Positions 48,301 through 61,100 of a stretch of 64,000 nt of DNA are shown here, one piece after another. This DNA comes from Tyto alba. Lineage: Eukaryota > Chordata > Aves > Strigiformes > Tytonidae. Below the pieces are notes generated by a model, which was given only the letters and a program-made list of their open reading frames with translations, ran no database searches and was not told where the DNA came from. Position 1 is the first letter of the stretch. Every line of letters starts with the position of its first letter. The position numbers were made by a program, and so were the translations under genes. The stretch lies in contig NW_024881324.1 in assembly GCF_018691265.1 (NCBI RefSeq), positions 7,009,730 through 7,073,729 of the forward strand. The letters run 5' to 3'.

Positions 48301-51300
48301 ATCTATTTTTTTAAAGAATTTGTACCTTCAAACACAAATGCACATAGAGACAGTATCAGAGAGACTGGAGAATAAAGCCCCACAATATACATGCGCAGTG
48401 ACTTATGGCATGGTAAGAATGAAACGAACATCTTTAGGTGCCCTAAAAGCAAGTAATGAAGAGAGCATGTTCAGGTGCGCTGCTTGCAGGGTGCTGCTTC
48501 TGTGAGAAAGGTAAGATGAAGTTTGTATGCTGTTTGCCATCCAGGCAGAACACGCTTGGAGAGAAAAAACTATTTTGGAATTGTTATAGCTACTCTGAGA
48601 CCATGGTGGCAGGTTTCAGCATGCTGTGATTTAGTTTTTAGTTTCCTTTTCTCCCTGTCTACCTGGGAGTAGTTGCTTCTGTGTTGAAGAACCTATTCCA
48701 GTAGCGTGAGAAAATGCCAGCTGCTTTGCGGGGATGTTTTCTGGGAGTTGGAAATGCCCAGTTAAATAAGTAGTGTGTGGTTAAAAAAATTTGCTGGGCT
48801 TGAGTGGATAGTTATCAATAACTGTGGCCTAAAAATATGCTTACAGGTCAATGCATGTGCTGAAGGAAGTGACTAAACTGGTTTTGCAAAATGGGTTGCT
48901 AACCAGGCTGTAAATCCACCTTACTGACAAAAAGGTTGGAAGTTTATCATTTGGGTAAAATGGATACAGTGATGGAGTCCTGAAGTCCTGTTTCCTTGGG
49001 AATTTTTACAGGACAAAGAGAATCTGAATCCAGAAAACATATGTGTCTGGAGACTGGAATTTAGTGAGACATAGGGAAGTTTACAAATTACCTGCACTCT
49101 TGTGTGGAAACATTTTGCATTTTTGATTAGGGAACTCAACCAAGTCCATAGATGTTCATGCTGGTAATAGAAGCTAATTTTAAGGGGTCAGGTTTGTCAG
49201 TGACCTGACCAAGCAAACTTTCAGAATTAGAAAACCCAAACAAACAAACCTTCCTTTCTCCCCAGAAGCCCCACCCCATAATCTCACCTAGATATGCATG
49301 GCTTGACTTTTGCTTGTGTTTTTTTTGAGAACTTCAGTATTAGGAGGTCTTTTTATACCTTTCCTATACTCTGTGCCTCTTGAACAGTCATTCAATGCTT
49401 AAGTTTTCAGAGATTGCTTGTAAACCCTTTTAGCATTGGTAGTGCTTTCAATATGTAAGCAAAGAGAATCTACTAAGGATTTCCTAAGTGAGTCTTAGTT
49501 GTCTAGCTCTGATATGAAGGACTGCTCTCCCACTTTCACCTCTGTATTTATGACGGATAAGATTAAACAAAAATTCTGTGCCAGCAGTGCAACTCTGAAC
49601 TCTGAAATGGTCACGTTGAGAATACCTGTACAAATACTCCTGAACACTGAATGTCTCAGATTTTAGTTTCATCTTTCCTATAGTTTGACTGATGTGTTTC
49701 AACTGACTCTAGAAAAGAGATTAAGCTGCAAACACCCATATTGTGTTCAGAGTTTGAAAAATTTGATTTGGGCTCATACCTAGTGTTTCTTTGCCTCCTC
49801 ATCTTCTACAGACTGGTTCTAATCAAATGAAACTGCTGAGAACTGGCTGTTGCTAGTGTCTATAGACAAGATATTTACATGCTGTTAAAAATGAACAAAA
49901 ACTTAGAGAGCTTGCAAGTACTTAATGTGTGTGGCATGCAAGCAACAGATCATTCTCTTGCCAAAGACTGTGGTGCTGAATGCTGTTATGACTTGATTTA
50001 TATGTGACTGTTCAAGCTCAACAGTATAGTTTCTTATGTTCTGGTTAGACTAGCTATCCAATCTTGCAAGCCTTTTTTGCCCCTTTTATTTTTTTTTATT
50101 TTTTTTTTTTTAAGCAAGTAATATGAACTTGAAGCATGACTTCACTCTCCTATTTATTTTCCATTTGAAATTATTGGTGGAAGCGGTAACACAGTATTCT
50201 CCTGGGAGGACCTCTGAGTAATCTGAAGTCAGTTACTCTAATCAAACAGCAGATTGGGACTTGCAGGAAAATTCAATTGGCATTTTCTCTGTTGTGCCAG
50301 ATAGTGTCCAGCACTTCTAAAAGGAGTTAAATTGTGAGCAGGCATATTGCTAAGAGGTTCTATGTCAGGTTTTGGTGCTGACCAGGTTTTTCTGCCCTGA
50401 TCAGAGCTTAGTTTTTGGCAATGGAGGTGGCTTGTCTCCAGAATCAACTGCTCAGACATCCTGGAGCTTGCTGAAGTGTCTCCCCATCTGCACAACTGCC
50501 ACCACCAGAATGTTCTCTGCTTTCAGATTCAAACTGATTCACTTTCCTTAATTGAAAGTAATTCATATTTCTAATTGTATGTCATGTCTGTGCCCATGTA
50601 ATGGAAAAGTGCTATTACAGGCATGATAATTAAAAGTAGCCCATATATTAAAAGAGAACAGAAACTGTCTATTGAGGAAGGTAATTAAAAATAAATATTT
50701 AATATATAGTAATAATTTCCAATGGGTTTTAAGAGATCCAAGATATACTTCTTTGCTTCCCTAAAAATAAATAGAAGACTCATAAATGGTCAAATTACTT
50801 TTAGTATGAGAAATGTATGGGCAAGAACTTCCTACTTTAAGAGCAGCCTGAAGTTCAACATGTATTGTTGTGACTTCATAGGGAACTCCTACATATGTGT
50901 AAATTTTGGAAAGCTGTCCATGTAGATAAGTACTGAACTGTAAGACGCCAACAGCTGGAAAAAATCTCAAACCTTAAAAATCTGATCCATATCCATCCTT
51001 GAAGGGAGAGGAATGCAGGCTCTGTGGGCACATGCCCAGTGGGGTTCTCCTACTCAGCCTCTGCTTGAATGTTATTAAGTATATAACACTGGCCAAACCA
51101 GCCCAATGAGTGTAGGGGTATTCTCAACTAATGAGAATTCATAGGTCTCTAAAATATGATTTATCTAGGCTAAATACGAGACAGGCAGAGCCACTTCAGC
51201 TCGCCAGGGGAGGTCTCATGATTTCAGCTGTCTTGCTTGCAAACTGCAATTATAATCTTTGTCAGGAGCAAAATGAGTAGATTTTATTACCTGTATTTTT

Positions 51301-51684
51301 GGAGAGAGTGAGAAAGGAAGTCAGTAGCTTCTCATCCTAGAATGGGTAATTGTTGAATTGCTGGCCAGGTTTCTTTATCCCATGCAAAAATTGTGGAATT
51401 TGGAGTCCCTTGATGGAGAGGAGATGAGCCAATGTGGCCTAGGCCTCAGTTTCTCCTTGTAATCACTGTCTCTGAACTGTGGAAGGATGACCTGCAGAGC
51501 AGGTGTGAGTGGAAGCACTGGAGCACTGTGACCAGGAGGCCATAAGGAAGAGTCAGTCATACATTTTAAATTCACAAATAACAGATGACATGAGATTTCA
51601 CAGGTCCTATGTGGACCAGGAACTACCTATGTTGTTTGTAGGTTGTTCCCAAAAGGAAGAAACTTCTTCCCATGTTGCACAAAA
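45301..51684. other. Long non-coding stretch, no gene seen
   Basis: Contains a short coding-like frame (about 45305-45465, see findings), paired T tracts at 45502-45528 and a T-rich run near 50084-50112. Otherwise unique AT-rich sequence without recognisable genes or repeats. Confidence 0.45.
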
Positions 51685-51800
51685 GAATGAAGGAAGTGTC
51701 CATGGGTCATATCAGTGTTCTGTCGAATCCAGTGTTGTGTGTCTGACAGCAGCACAAAGCAATGCTGTTCAGGGAGAACATGGGAACCTGGCCGCTTCCT
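51685..51800 (+). mobile_element. Old CR1/L3-like LINE fragment
   Basis: ATGGGTCATATCAGTGTTCT, a CCAGTGTTG part, GTCTGACAGCAGCACAAAGC, AATGCTGTTCAGGGAGAAC and GGAACCTGGCC follow the same motif order as the fragment at 9880-9970 (GGTCCAT..AGTGTCCTGTC..GACAGTGGCCA..GATGC..AGGGA.GA). The match is gapped and diverged; call it a remnant of an old LINE 3' region. Confidence 0.4.
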
Positions 51801-52236
51801 GATGCTCATTCTTCTTGCAATCCATCAACATCTGGAAGTCTTGTACTAGGCTGCATCCCTCTCTAGTCCTTTAAGTATCTGTTTCTAGACTTGTTGACCA
51901 GAATTTTTTTTTTTTTTAATGATGATTTTTTTTTGAAAGGAAAAAGAAAGCATAGTAGAATTGAGAATAGCCTTTGAAAGATATTTGTCCCATAACTTGC
52001 CTGATTTCAAGACTATAGTAATACATTTTAAAAAATCTTCATTGTAACACATCGGTTTGGAGTACAATTGTTCAACTGTATCGCAAAAATAAATGTTTTT
52101 ATTGAATTTGCATAATTTATCATTTAATGATGTGCTTTCTGAATTGATCTCAATGAAAGGATGAGGTTTTCTGATTTGCTTTAATTTTAGATGTGCTGTA
52201 TCAAGTCCTAAGACTAAGCACTTTTTATTAATGTGC

Positions 52237-52439
52237 TCCCCTCCCCTCCAAACCCCAAGCAAAAAAAACGCAAACAATTTATGGGAAAGCTTGGGTGTTT
52301 TCCTTAAGGGCAAAAGCAAATGATCCCCTTGGAGTCATTCCCCTCCCCTCCAAACCCCAAGCAAAAAAACACAAACAATTTATGGGAAAGCTTGGGTGTT
52401 TTCCTTAAGGGCAAAAGCAAATGATCCCCTTGGAGTCAT
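52237..52439. repeat. Recent ~102-bp tandem duplication
   Basis: 52237-52338 and 52339-52439 are two adjacent copies. Only one substitution and one A-tract length change separate them (AAAAAAAACGC against AAAAAAACAC). Each copy starts with a TCCCCTCCCCTCC run and ends with GGAGTCAT. The near identity means the event is recent or is an assembly duplication. Confidence 0.9.
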
Positions 52440-54539
52440 TCTAATACAACTAATAATTGAGGAAGGTATGGCCAAAATTTTATCCAAAACATCAACGTGT
52501 CTGCTACCAAGGAAGGAGCTGCCATGTGTATCTATGAGGTGGTCAGCTAGTGATACAAATTCCTTCTCCTTACTCCCAGAGCTACTGTGTGCCACTCTTC
52601 GTCTATACAAAGACAATTTGCTTTTCATGTAGTAATGAAGAACAGTGTTTTAACAGACAAAGGCACTTCTAGTGTATTATTGTGCTGTCTTTTGAGTAGC
52701 GCTAGATGCTGGGAAAAATGGTAATTCACAGTGTGAATTCTTCTTGCCAGCAATGTGGGCTAGAACTGAGCATGTACAATCTATGTTGCATAAGGTACAA
52801 TGGTGAACATTGTGAGAGGGAGAAAAGCCCAAATTATAGCTCTTGCTGATGGCCAAGAAACTAGCCTTTTGTATTTTTTTAAGACTAAGCCCAAACAAAA
52901 TCCAAAATATTGTTCTTCAAAGTGTGTATGTGGCTGAATTTAGTAACAATATGTTCATCTTTAGTGTTTGCAAATTCATACAAAAATACATAGCTATATT
53001 GATGAAACACCTGTGTTCCTCTGTTTTTTCTTGTAAACTGCTACAAGGCACAGGTGGCTTCTCATTAACTTATTTCACACAAATATAAATATGCTGCAGT
53101 TTCTCTTGCTGTAACTATATAATCCAAGAGACATGATTGCTACTGATTTAATGTAATCAGTGTTGTGAGTGGAACATTCTGAGCCCTTTGTGAATGGCTC
53201 TATTCTGAGGGGATTTACACCCCATGTAAATCTGATTTAAATGGGAGAGTGGTGGAATGTGGCTTTCCTATTTAACCTATGCAAAAATCTATGTTCTCCC
53301 ACCTAGGTTTCTCATTGTGTGATGGGATACTCAGCTGGTACGTGGTGGGGGAGGGGGAGAACATAAGTCCAATAAGGACAGAGAAAGTAGGTAAGGGACT
53401 ATCTCAAACAGGCAAGTTATACATTTTGATTCAATATTCTGATATGCTTATCAAGGCTTTCCAGAATGTGACACTGACTCAAACTGCAAACAATAAGGAG
53501 AAAACAGAAAACATGTATCAATGTCTTTGGTATTCTGCAGTGATTTCCTTCTTTAAAGGACCAATGTTACAACAGAAATAAAAATCTAGAAGAAAAAACT
53601 GTGAGCCATCTTAACATGTAAAAGCAAATGTGTTTTTAAAAATTATTTTAGCCATTTAAAGATATCTTTCTGTTTAAATTTATTGAACTATAGCCAGATT
53701 TATTCAATTAAGATAATACACTTCAAGGTTAACTACCATTTGCTGTTCACTTAGGCAAGCTATTGTACAGTTATGTAAATTTCATGAACAGAGACACGAC
53801 TTGAGTGTCTTAATTACAAGCAAAAAGTGTCATTTAAATATGAATAAGTGAATAGTTGCCTGTATTTCCTGTTCACATTCTGCTGTCATCTTTAAGACCA
53901 AGAGCTAACTAGCCATCTATATTGTGCTTTCAGTTTTTCCTTCTGTTTCTAAAAGAAAAAAAAACACAACACAACAAAACCTGTCACATAAATGCATGTA
54001 AAGCAGATGATGCGGGAATGTCCTACTCTTACAGTTGTTATTAGCACAGTGAATTTTAATTTACCCAGGTCATAATGAATAGCAGTAAATATGCAGTGTT
54101 CTTCTGTGGACTTCTCTGCATTTCCATGTGATATCTATATTTAAATTGTGCCATCTATAACTTCTATGCAAGATCCTTTGGTAGTAACTTTCTGACAAGC
54201 CCTTAGCAGACTTATTTTGTATGCTTCTATTTTCAGTGCTAAGAGCTATTATGAATTCCTCACATTTATTTATATGCACATAGTTGTGTTCAAAATAGTC
54301 TGTTTCCTTATTAATTTATAGTCAGTCTAAATTAAATTTTATGTAACAAAGTTTGGTAGCAGTATTCCCTCATCATCTTAAGGACTGAATTCCCTGTGTT
54401 CCTATCGTGTTGATAGTTGGGGGTTTTTTCCCATTGTTTTGAACTGTTTGTCTCTCCAAAAATGACCTAGAAAGAAATCTGTTGTTAATCACATATCAAC
54501 GAGGGAGGGATGATTAGTTAATAAAAAACATGCCTTGTT
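52440..54539. other. Non-coding stretch, no gene seen
   Basis: AT-rich unique sequence. The short open frames have no recognisable domain. Confidence 0.5.
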
Positions 54540-55190
54540 TCTGTGGACCAAATGGCTAACTCCGGTTCTCAGTACATACAGAGTCTCTTGAAAGACTGTT
54601 CCCATCCTTCAGTGATGTAGCTGCAGCTCTCCCCGAGGAATGAGAAGTTCACTATTCACCCTGTGCTTGCATCACCCTTTCCAACATGTTCCCACTGATA
54701 CATTAAAGGAATTAATTGCTCATAATGATCTCACCATCTGTTAACAGAGGTTCATACCTACAGGCTGGTGGCATGTGGTGGTCCTATTCAGAAATCAATA
54801 GGCAATGCTGGGGGAACGCTTTCCCACATTGCCTTCCATTGCACTCTGAAAAGGGGAGGAGAGCTCAGTGTTGGCCATCTGCTCCTTGTCTTTCTGTGCG
54901 AGAGACCTTGATGCAGTCCAGCCCGGCTCTGATCTGACTCCAGTCTGATTGGAATGTGGCTGATCTGAGAGCCTCTCAAAGCTGTGAAAGTGAGTCAAAA
55001 GGAGATCCCCATTGTCCAGCGGGGCTGAAAGAAAATGATCACTTTAAAATTCATAACTCCCAGGTGCCTGCCATCTATTCATGGGAAAAACTCTCTGAAC
55101 TTCTCTTCATTAAAAAGAGAGGGAGTCCAGCTAAAAAGAGAGAAAAGGAAGTAGTTTGTGGGAAATGTGCAAGGGATTTCAGGCTAAACA
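54540..55190. promoter_or_regulatory. Candidate conserved non-coding enhancer block
   Basis: A second stretch of complex, balanced-composition sequence. It contains GGAATTAATTGCTCATAATG (54710-54729, homeodomain/POU-like), CATCTGTTAAC, an ATTGTC SOX-like site near 55012, and CAGGTGCCTG near 55061 (E-box). There are no long conserved-looking frames or repeats. Assignment is by texture only. Confidence 0.28.
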
Positions 55191-56890
55191 AATGAGGAAT
55201 TTGGAATTTTTACTTGTATTAAAGGAACCGTGTAAGGAAAGGGAAGCATTTGTAAAAGCAGGGCCTCTGCAACAGGGGCCCTTCCCTGGGGTCCTTTAGC
55301 AAAATAAAAAGGCTTTTTATTTTTTTTCTCTCAGGAGTTTTTCCTCCCTTTTCCTCTTTCTTACCTGTGTGAATGAGGGTAGGAATAGTACATGAATTAG
55401 GCTGTCCTTGCTTTATGTGATAGATTAGAATGCATTCAGTCTGCCCTCCTCCCCCTCTCCTGCATGTATTTTATTGTTTAGGCTGCATATAAAGCTGACC
55501 TGATAACAAATGTAAACTGAAGCCAAGTATCCTCACGGAGCATTAGACTTTTGAGGGGGTGGAAGGGCTGTTCTGTCAGCTTGCTGCCTAAACTCTTCCC
55601 TGCCCCCATGTCTAGTAATCTGAGGATCTGACATATCACAGGAGGGATTTTGGTTTTCTTCCCCTCCCCCACTTTCTCCATCTTTTACCTCCTTTGAATG
55701 TGAGGTAGTGTCAAATCCTCCCTCATTCCTCATGTGAATTAGATGTGCTTCCCAATTCTGTATTTTTTCACGAGGCCTTCAAAATATCTTGTGTGGATTT
55801 ATGCTTGTTCATATGATATGAAATGTATTTTTCCGCTGATACTGTTTATGTGGCTGGAGGTGAGCAGGAACACAGGGACCATGTAGTAGCTTTTAAGGCA
55901 AGAATAGACTGTTTTGGCCACTCATTGTCCAACTAGCTCTGCAACAAAGGCTGTTGAATTACTCTTGGTAATTCCAGTTCAGAGCCTATAACTGTAGGCT
56001 AACTATTGAATATCTTTCAGAAACATCCCATTTCAATTCAGTGATTTCCAGGGAATTCATCCAGTGGTAAACTGCATAGATACTTATCTGCGACCTATTT
56101 CCAGCCTAGGGTACCCATTTCAAGTCTTATCCTGCCCTTTCTGACTACTGGGGTTAGACATATTTGATGCCTGATTGCATGAAGCAAGCCACACAGCGTG
56201 TCTGATTGCATGTGCATTTGCTGTCATGATAGAGTCACTTATCTCCCACCAAAAGCATCTGTGTAGTTTTTGATGTGACACTGACCTGCCTCCCCTATTC
56301 CAGGAGTCTTTTACCTTATGATGCACCAGTTTCCTTTATTTTCCCCTCTTATATCATTTGGTAAGAAGGGTAGTAGGGTACAGCATCTTTTTTTTGTTTT
56401 GATTCAAAGTGGTTATGAGCCTTTCCACTGGGATTTTGTTCTGTCCACCCCAACTTTCGTCTTAAATACCTTGAGATGGTGCCAGCTGCTTCTGATCATT
56501 ATTTCTTTTTTGTTTATTCACCAGTGCAGGAGGATTGGTAAGCATTGTTCAGGCTCTCTTCTTCCTCCAAAATTGCTGAGGAAGTAGACAGCCATCACCA
56601 AACAACTGAGAAGCAATGTCCCAGCAGAGAAGGTTTGTCTTGTAATTTCACAGTAACATGATGCATCTCTATTCTCTACTTCTAATTGCTGCTCCAGCTC
56701 TTCTTAGTGTTGTTATCAGTTTGAATTATATTATTTATGACTCTACATCTTCAGCACCAGCACTCTTCTCACCATAACCAGAGCTAGCATTTGCACAGTA
56801 ATTTCTGGAAACAACTGAGCAGCACCTGACCCTGGCTTACCTTGTGGTGTTGGCAGGTTATGTTGTAATTCACACTTCACAGTCCCCTTA

Positions 56891-56963
56891 ATAAAAAAAA
56901 ACAAAACAAAACAAAACCAAACAAGTAAAAAAAAAAAAACAAACAAAAACCCCAAGCAAAGCC
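56891..56963. repeat. (CAAAA)n-type simple repeat
   Basis: A-rich run broken by regularly spaced C residues (ACAAAACAAAACAAAACC and similar). Confidence 0.85.
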
Positions 56964-58122
56964 AAAAAGTGTCCCAAAACCCCAACACAAGACATTCAAA
57001 TTTTGCTTGTCAAGTTGGCATACTTAGCCTGAATTGTGCCTGCTATTTTATACCTGGTAGTACATTCTTTAATTTTGTGACCACTTTCTGTTCTTGAATG
57101 GCTGTCGTCTTTCTAGAAACTTTAGATGTATTTGATTAATATCCTGTAATATTTAATTCTATTTTTTAAAAGTCTTTTGTAATTTGTTCAGTAATATATG
57201 GTGATTAATATAGCTAGCCAAATGATAATCGTGTCTTTTTTCAGAGATACCTTTTTTTGGTTTGTCTGCATTGAACTTTTTGTTTTCAACTAGTCTCTCT
57301 TACCAGAATGGAGTGGTTTGTGTCAGAGCTAACTGAGCAGAAAACTTCTGTGTTTTAAACAAACCAGAAGATTTTAATTGTAAATAACTGGAAATGTTGT
57401 CATTTTGACCATATTACTGATTCTTGTTATTTCTTTGCCTTCAAGACCAATGAAAAGTGAGAACTTCCAGTGCTTTACACACCATATGAACGCTGTGTAA
57501 ATGGTGCCTGCCCAACAGAGTTTACAGACCAAATCAACAAGGCAGACAATCAGGATTTGGAAAAGGTATGATGGCACTTAGGCAGACTGTTCAAACTGAT
57601 CTCAGGCAACGTATGCCAAATCCACATGCATAAAAAAAAGGTTATTTACTACTTCAGTTCTCTGATGTTGGGTAGTCCAGTTGAGATAGTGTAAAGCTGT
57701 CTGTGTGAATTAATGTTTGAAAAGTGGTATATTAAAGCGCTATATGAGAAGCAGCATGTTCAAACACCAGTATTAAAGCTAGGAGAGGGGACCACAGTTC
57801 CTGCAGGGAGGAGGAATGTGGCAGGAAGAAGTGTGTGATGATCACAGATGGAGAGGAGAAAGCAAGGGGCTTATAATATCAAGGCTATGGTTCTATGATA
57901 ATATTTTTTCAGGAGCAGATATAGTGTAGAGATTATACAACATTACTGCTCAAATTTATTCACTTCCAGAAGATGCTTTCTCTCTGTTGCACAATTCAAG
58001 TGCTTCCACTGTGATACTTGAAGGAAGATCTGTTAAGATAATCTGTTTGGTTTGTTCTTTTAAATTATTGTGCAAAGTTGTTTGTGGTTGGTTTTTGTTA
58101 TTTTTCTAATTATTTGTTTGAC

Positions 58123-58144
58123 TTTTTTTTTTTTTTTTTTTTTT
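58123..58144. repeat. T tract of 22
   Basis: Twenty-two consecutive T residues, preceded by T-rich sequence. Confidence 0.9.
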
Positions 58145-61100
58145 AACAATATTAACAGAATCCTACCGAGGATACATAGCTAGATAAACACCTGAGTAGG
58201 CCCAACTGAAGGATAGCAGCCCCCAATAGGAATACAAACCTCAAAAATAAAGGGTATACAAACTTAAACCAGACCTATCATTGGTGAAATAGTAGTATAC
58301 AGTCACAGCTAAAGATCACACATGCATTAAGGAAGGTTAGGGACACATGATGTTGGTTCTGGTAACTTAAGTTTCAGTTCATATGTTTGTTTAATATTTA
58401 TTTATTAGTCAGTACATCAGTAATAAATTTGAGGAGGCTTTTGAGTGAGGTAGATTTTCTTCAGGGCATATTATCTCATCCTGCCACTAACTTTTTCTTC
58501 CTAGTAAATACTTCATTTAAGAGGCAGAATAATCCTATGATTGTGACATAAAATTTGAGAAGTGAATGTGCCATGTCAGCATTTTAACATAAAATCTTAT
58601 ATGTGTAGCTTTCTAATACCGTTTAATGGAGAAGACGTGGGAAGAACTCCCAGGAATGTCATTCCCAGCATCTGAGACACCTAACTCTTTGAGAAAATGC
58701 CACGTGGTGATGCTTTACTGTCAGTGAACACTGTACAGGTTGCCTTGGGGAACCTGCTTGCTGTCTTCTCTACAATGCCCATGAGGTGCTTCGTGCACAC
58801 TCTTTCTCATAGAATCTGTACAAGGCACTTGGGCACAGTTTTCAAGTGTAAAAAGACACATAAGGATAAGCACTTATGGTGGGGTTTCAAGGACACTGAA
58901 GTGGTTTAAGTGTTGTTGAATTCCTTCTGACTTCAGGTGCTAGCCTGTAAAGCCAGCAAGACTCCTACCTACAACTTTAGGTCTCCACCTCACTGCACTG
59001 AATATGCTATTTTTTACCAGATTCTTTCATCTGGGTGGGATGGAGGTAGCACAAGATTGTAGAAGAGTCTGTGGTCAGGATGCTGGCTTAAGATATGTCT
59101 TATTACATTTGTTGCCTTCCATAACCCCAGGGAAGTGACAAAGCCTAACACTTTTTTCCCTTTTTGTGGTACATTACCTGTTACTAGTACAAGATATAAC
59201 AGCTCCAAGCAGAGTTCTTGAAAGGGGAGATACTTGATGGTTAGGTGGTCTTGTTGCTGGGGACTTATATTTGGATGTCTACCCCAGGTGAGTTTCCTGA
59301 TCACTAGGCTCTCATCAGATTTGGGTAGGAGGGAAGATCACTGACTAGGAATGGCATCTGGACATGTGATACTTTCCAAGTGACTCTGTGTTTTGTTGAA
59401 TAGAAAATGTGAGTCTAGTAAGAAAATTTCACACAAGCTCCGCTCCAAGTCAGTTCACAGTAAAACTGTGTACACAAAATACAACTTAAAGTGTGAACAG
59501 CAGTCAGGCTTGAATTCTTTTCTATTCTTGTCTTCTTTCTTAGCTATGCCCTTTGAATAGCAGAGAGGAGAAAAATGATGAAAATGTGCTGCTCAGTGTT
59601 TGATATTTCAAAGGCTGTTAACTTACTCAAAACAAATTTATTCTGGTGCATACAAAGGCTATTCCATTTCAGCTTTTAATCTCTGCCATGTTCAGTGTTG
59701 CTGGTTCTCATTTTGTTTTGATTTTTATGATGTATCTGAGCAACTAGTATCTTTCCTCTCTTTGCCCTGCTCTTAAAGTGTCTGCACGCAGGTGACAGAG
59801 CCCAAGCTTTTTGCTTTACAATAAAAAGGAAAAATTTAAATATTAATGTTAAAGTTTTAAATATGGGAAAACTTGTAGTAATCCAAATGTATTATTAATT
59901 TTAAAAACTTAAAATTCTTTACATTAATTTCCATGGATTTTGATGTCTGAGGGTGGCTTTTTCCATATGTACTTCATTCTGGATATATACAGCAAGTGTT
60001 GTAAGTATTAAGTATTGTCTTAATCTGCAATACTGCACTTTGGCAAGTGTCAGTAACTTTATGAAGCGATCGATGTGTTTATGATGACTTAATGATCATA
60101 ACAGTTTGTTAGATTAGTTCAAAGTCAGAATTACTATGTGGGAAAAGAGATGCTGTAGACTGAATTGTTCTATAAGAGAATTTTTACAGTAACTAAACAA
60201 GGTTGCAAAGTGATTGGGATTTTTTTTGCTCAAACCAAATCTGTGCCAGGGAATGACTTTATAAACTTGTGTATAATATTGTTGTGGAAGTGAAGTATCA
60301 AACATGTACGTATATAAATAAAATGTGCAATTTTGCACTTATTTTATATAGTTAAAATTATTTAAATAGTGTTCTAAAGATAATAAATTGTTATTTTTAA
60401 GCTTTGTTTTTCACATTCAAAAAGAACTTGCCTGGTTTTGCTTGCAGCTGAAAGGAAACTTTTTCTCTGGTCTACCATCTGCATTGAATCCACCTAAATT
60501 CAGCTTGAAGGGCCAAAGTTTTAGTAAAATTTTTGACAGATGAAAACAAAACTCATGTTCCTCATGACCTCTACTGGAAATGAAGGTGTTGACTGTATTC
60601 ATGCATTATAAGAATCATCGCTGTGATCTAACCTCAGAACTGTGGCTCAAACAGTGCCCTCAAACTTCCCTTGGTGTTTTGGAGAACTTGCTTAATTTTT
60701 CCATGCCCTAGTTCCCCACTTCTAAAACCAGGTCAGTTGCACTTCTTCAGCTTGCATGAGTATGGGAAGCTTGGATGTTGTCATGCTGGGAGCTCTATAA
60801 GCATTTGAGAGTGGTGATTTCTCTGTTACAGAGTTCTGACATAAGAGTGTTTGAACGTCTGTCTTGCTCATTTCTTGGTCTCCAGCAGTGATCCGCTGCA
60901 GATGTTCGTGGAGCAGTATGAGAACAGGGCAGACATACAGGGATACTTTCCTAGAATACTGCCTTGGCCTTCAGTGATTTCATGCTCTTGGATAGTCCTG
61001 GGTGGAGGGTGATATTCCTCTGTTTAATAGGCTTTGCTGAAGTTTTCTTCCAGAGGCAACATGAAGTCATGCACTTCTGTTGATCCTCTTATTTTTGGGA

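Noticed and set aside
57870..57905. CR1 3' end suggested by GGTTCTATGATA
   Set aside because: The preceding 150 bp lack the CR1 blocks seen at 9019 and 33945, so the tail-like motif alone is not enough.
59014..59304. 96-codon minus-strand frame
   Set aside because: No motif or family recognised, and no exon boundaries or promoter nearby.
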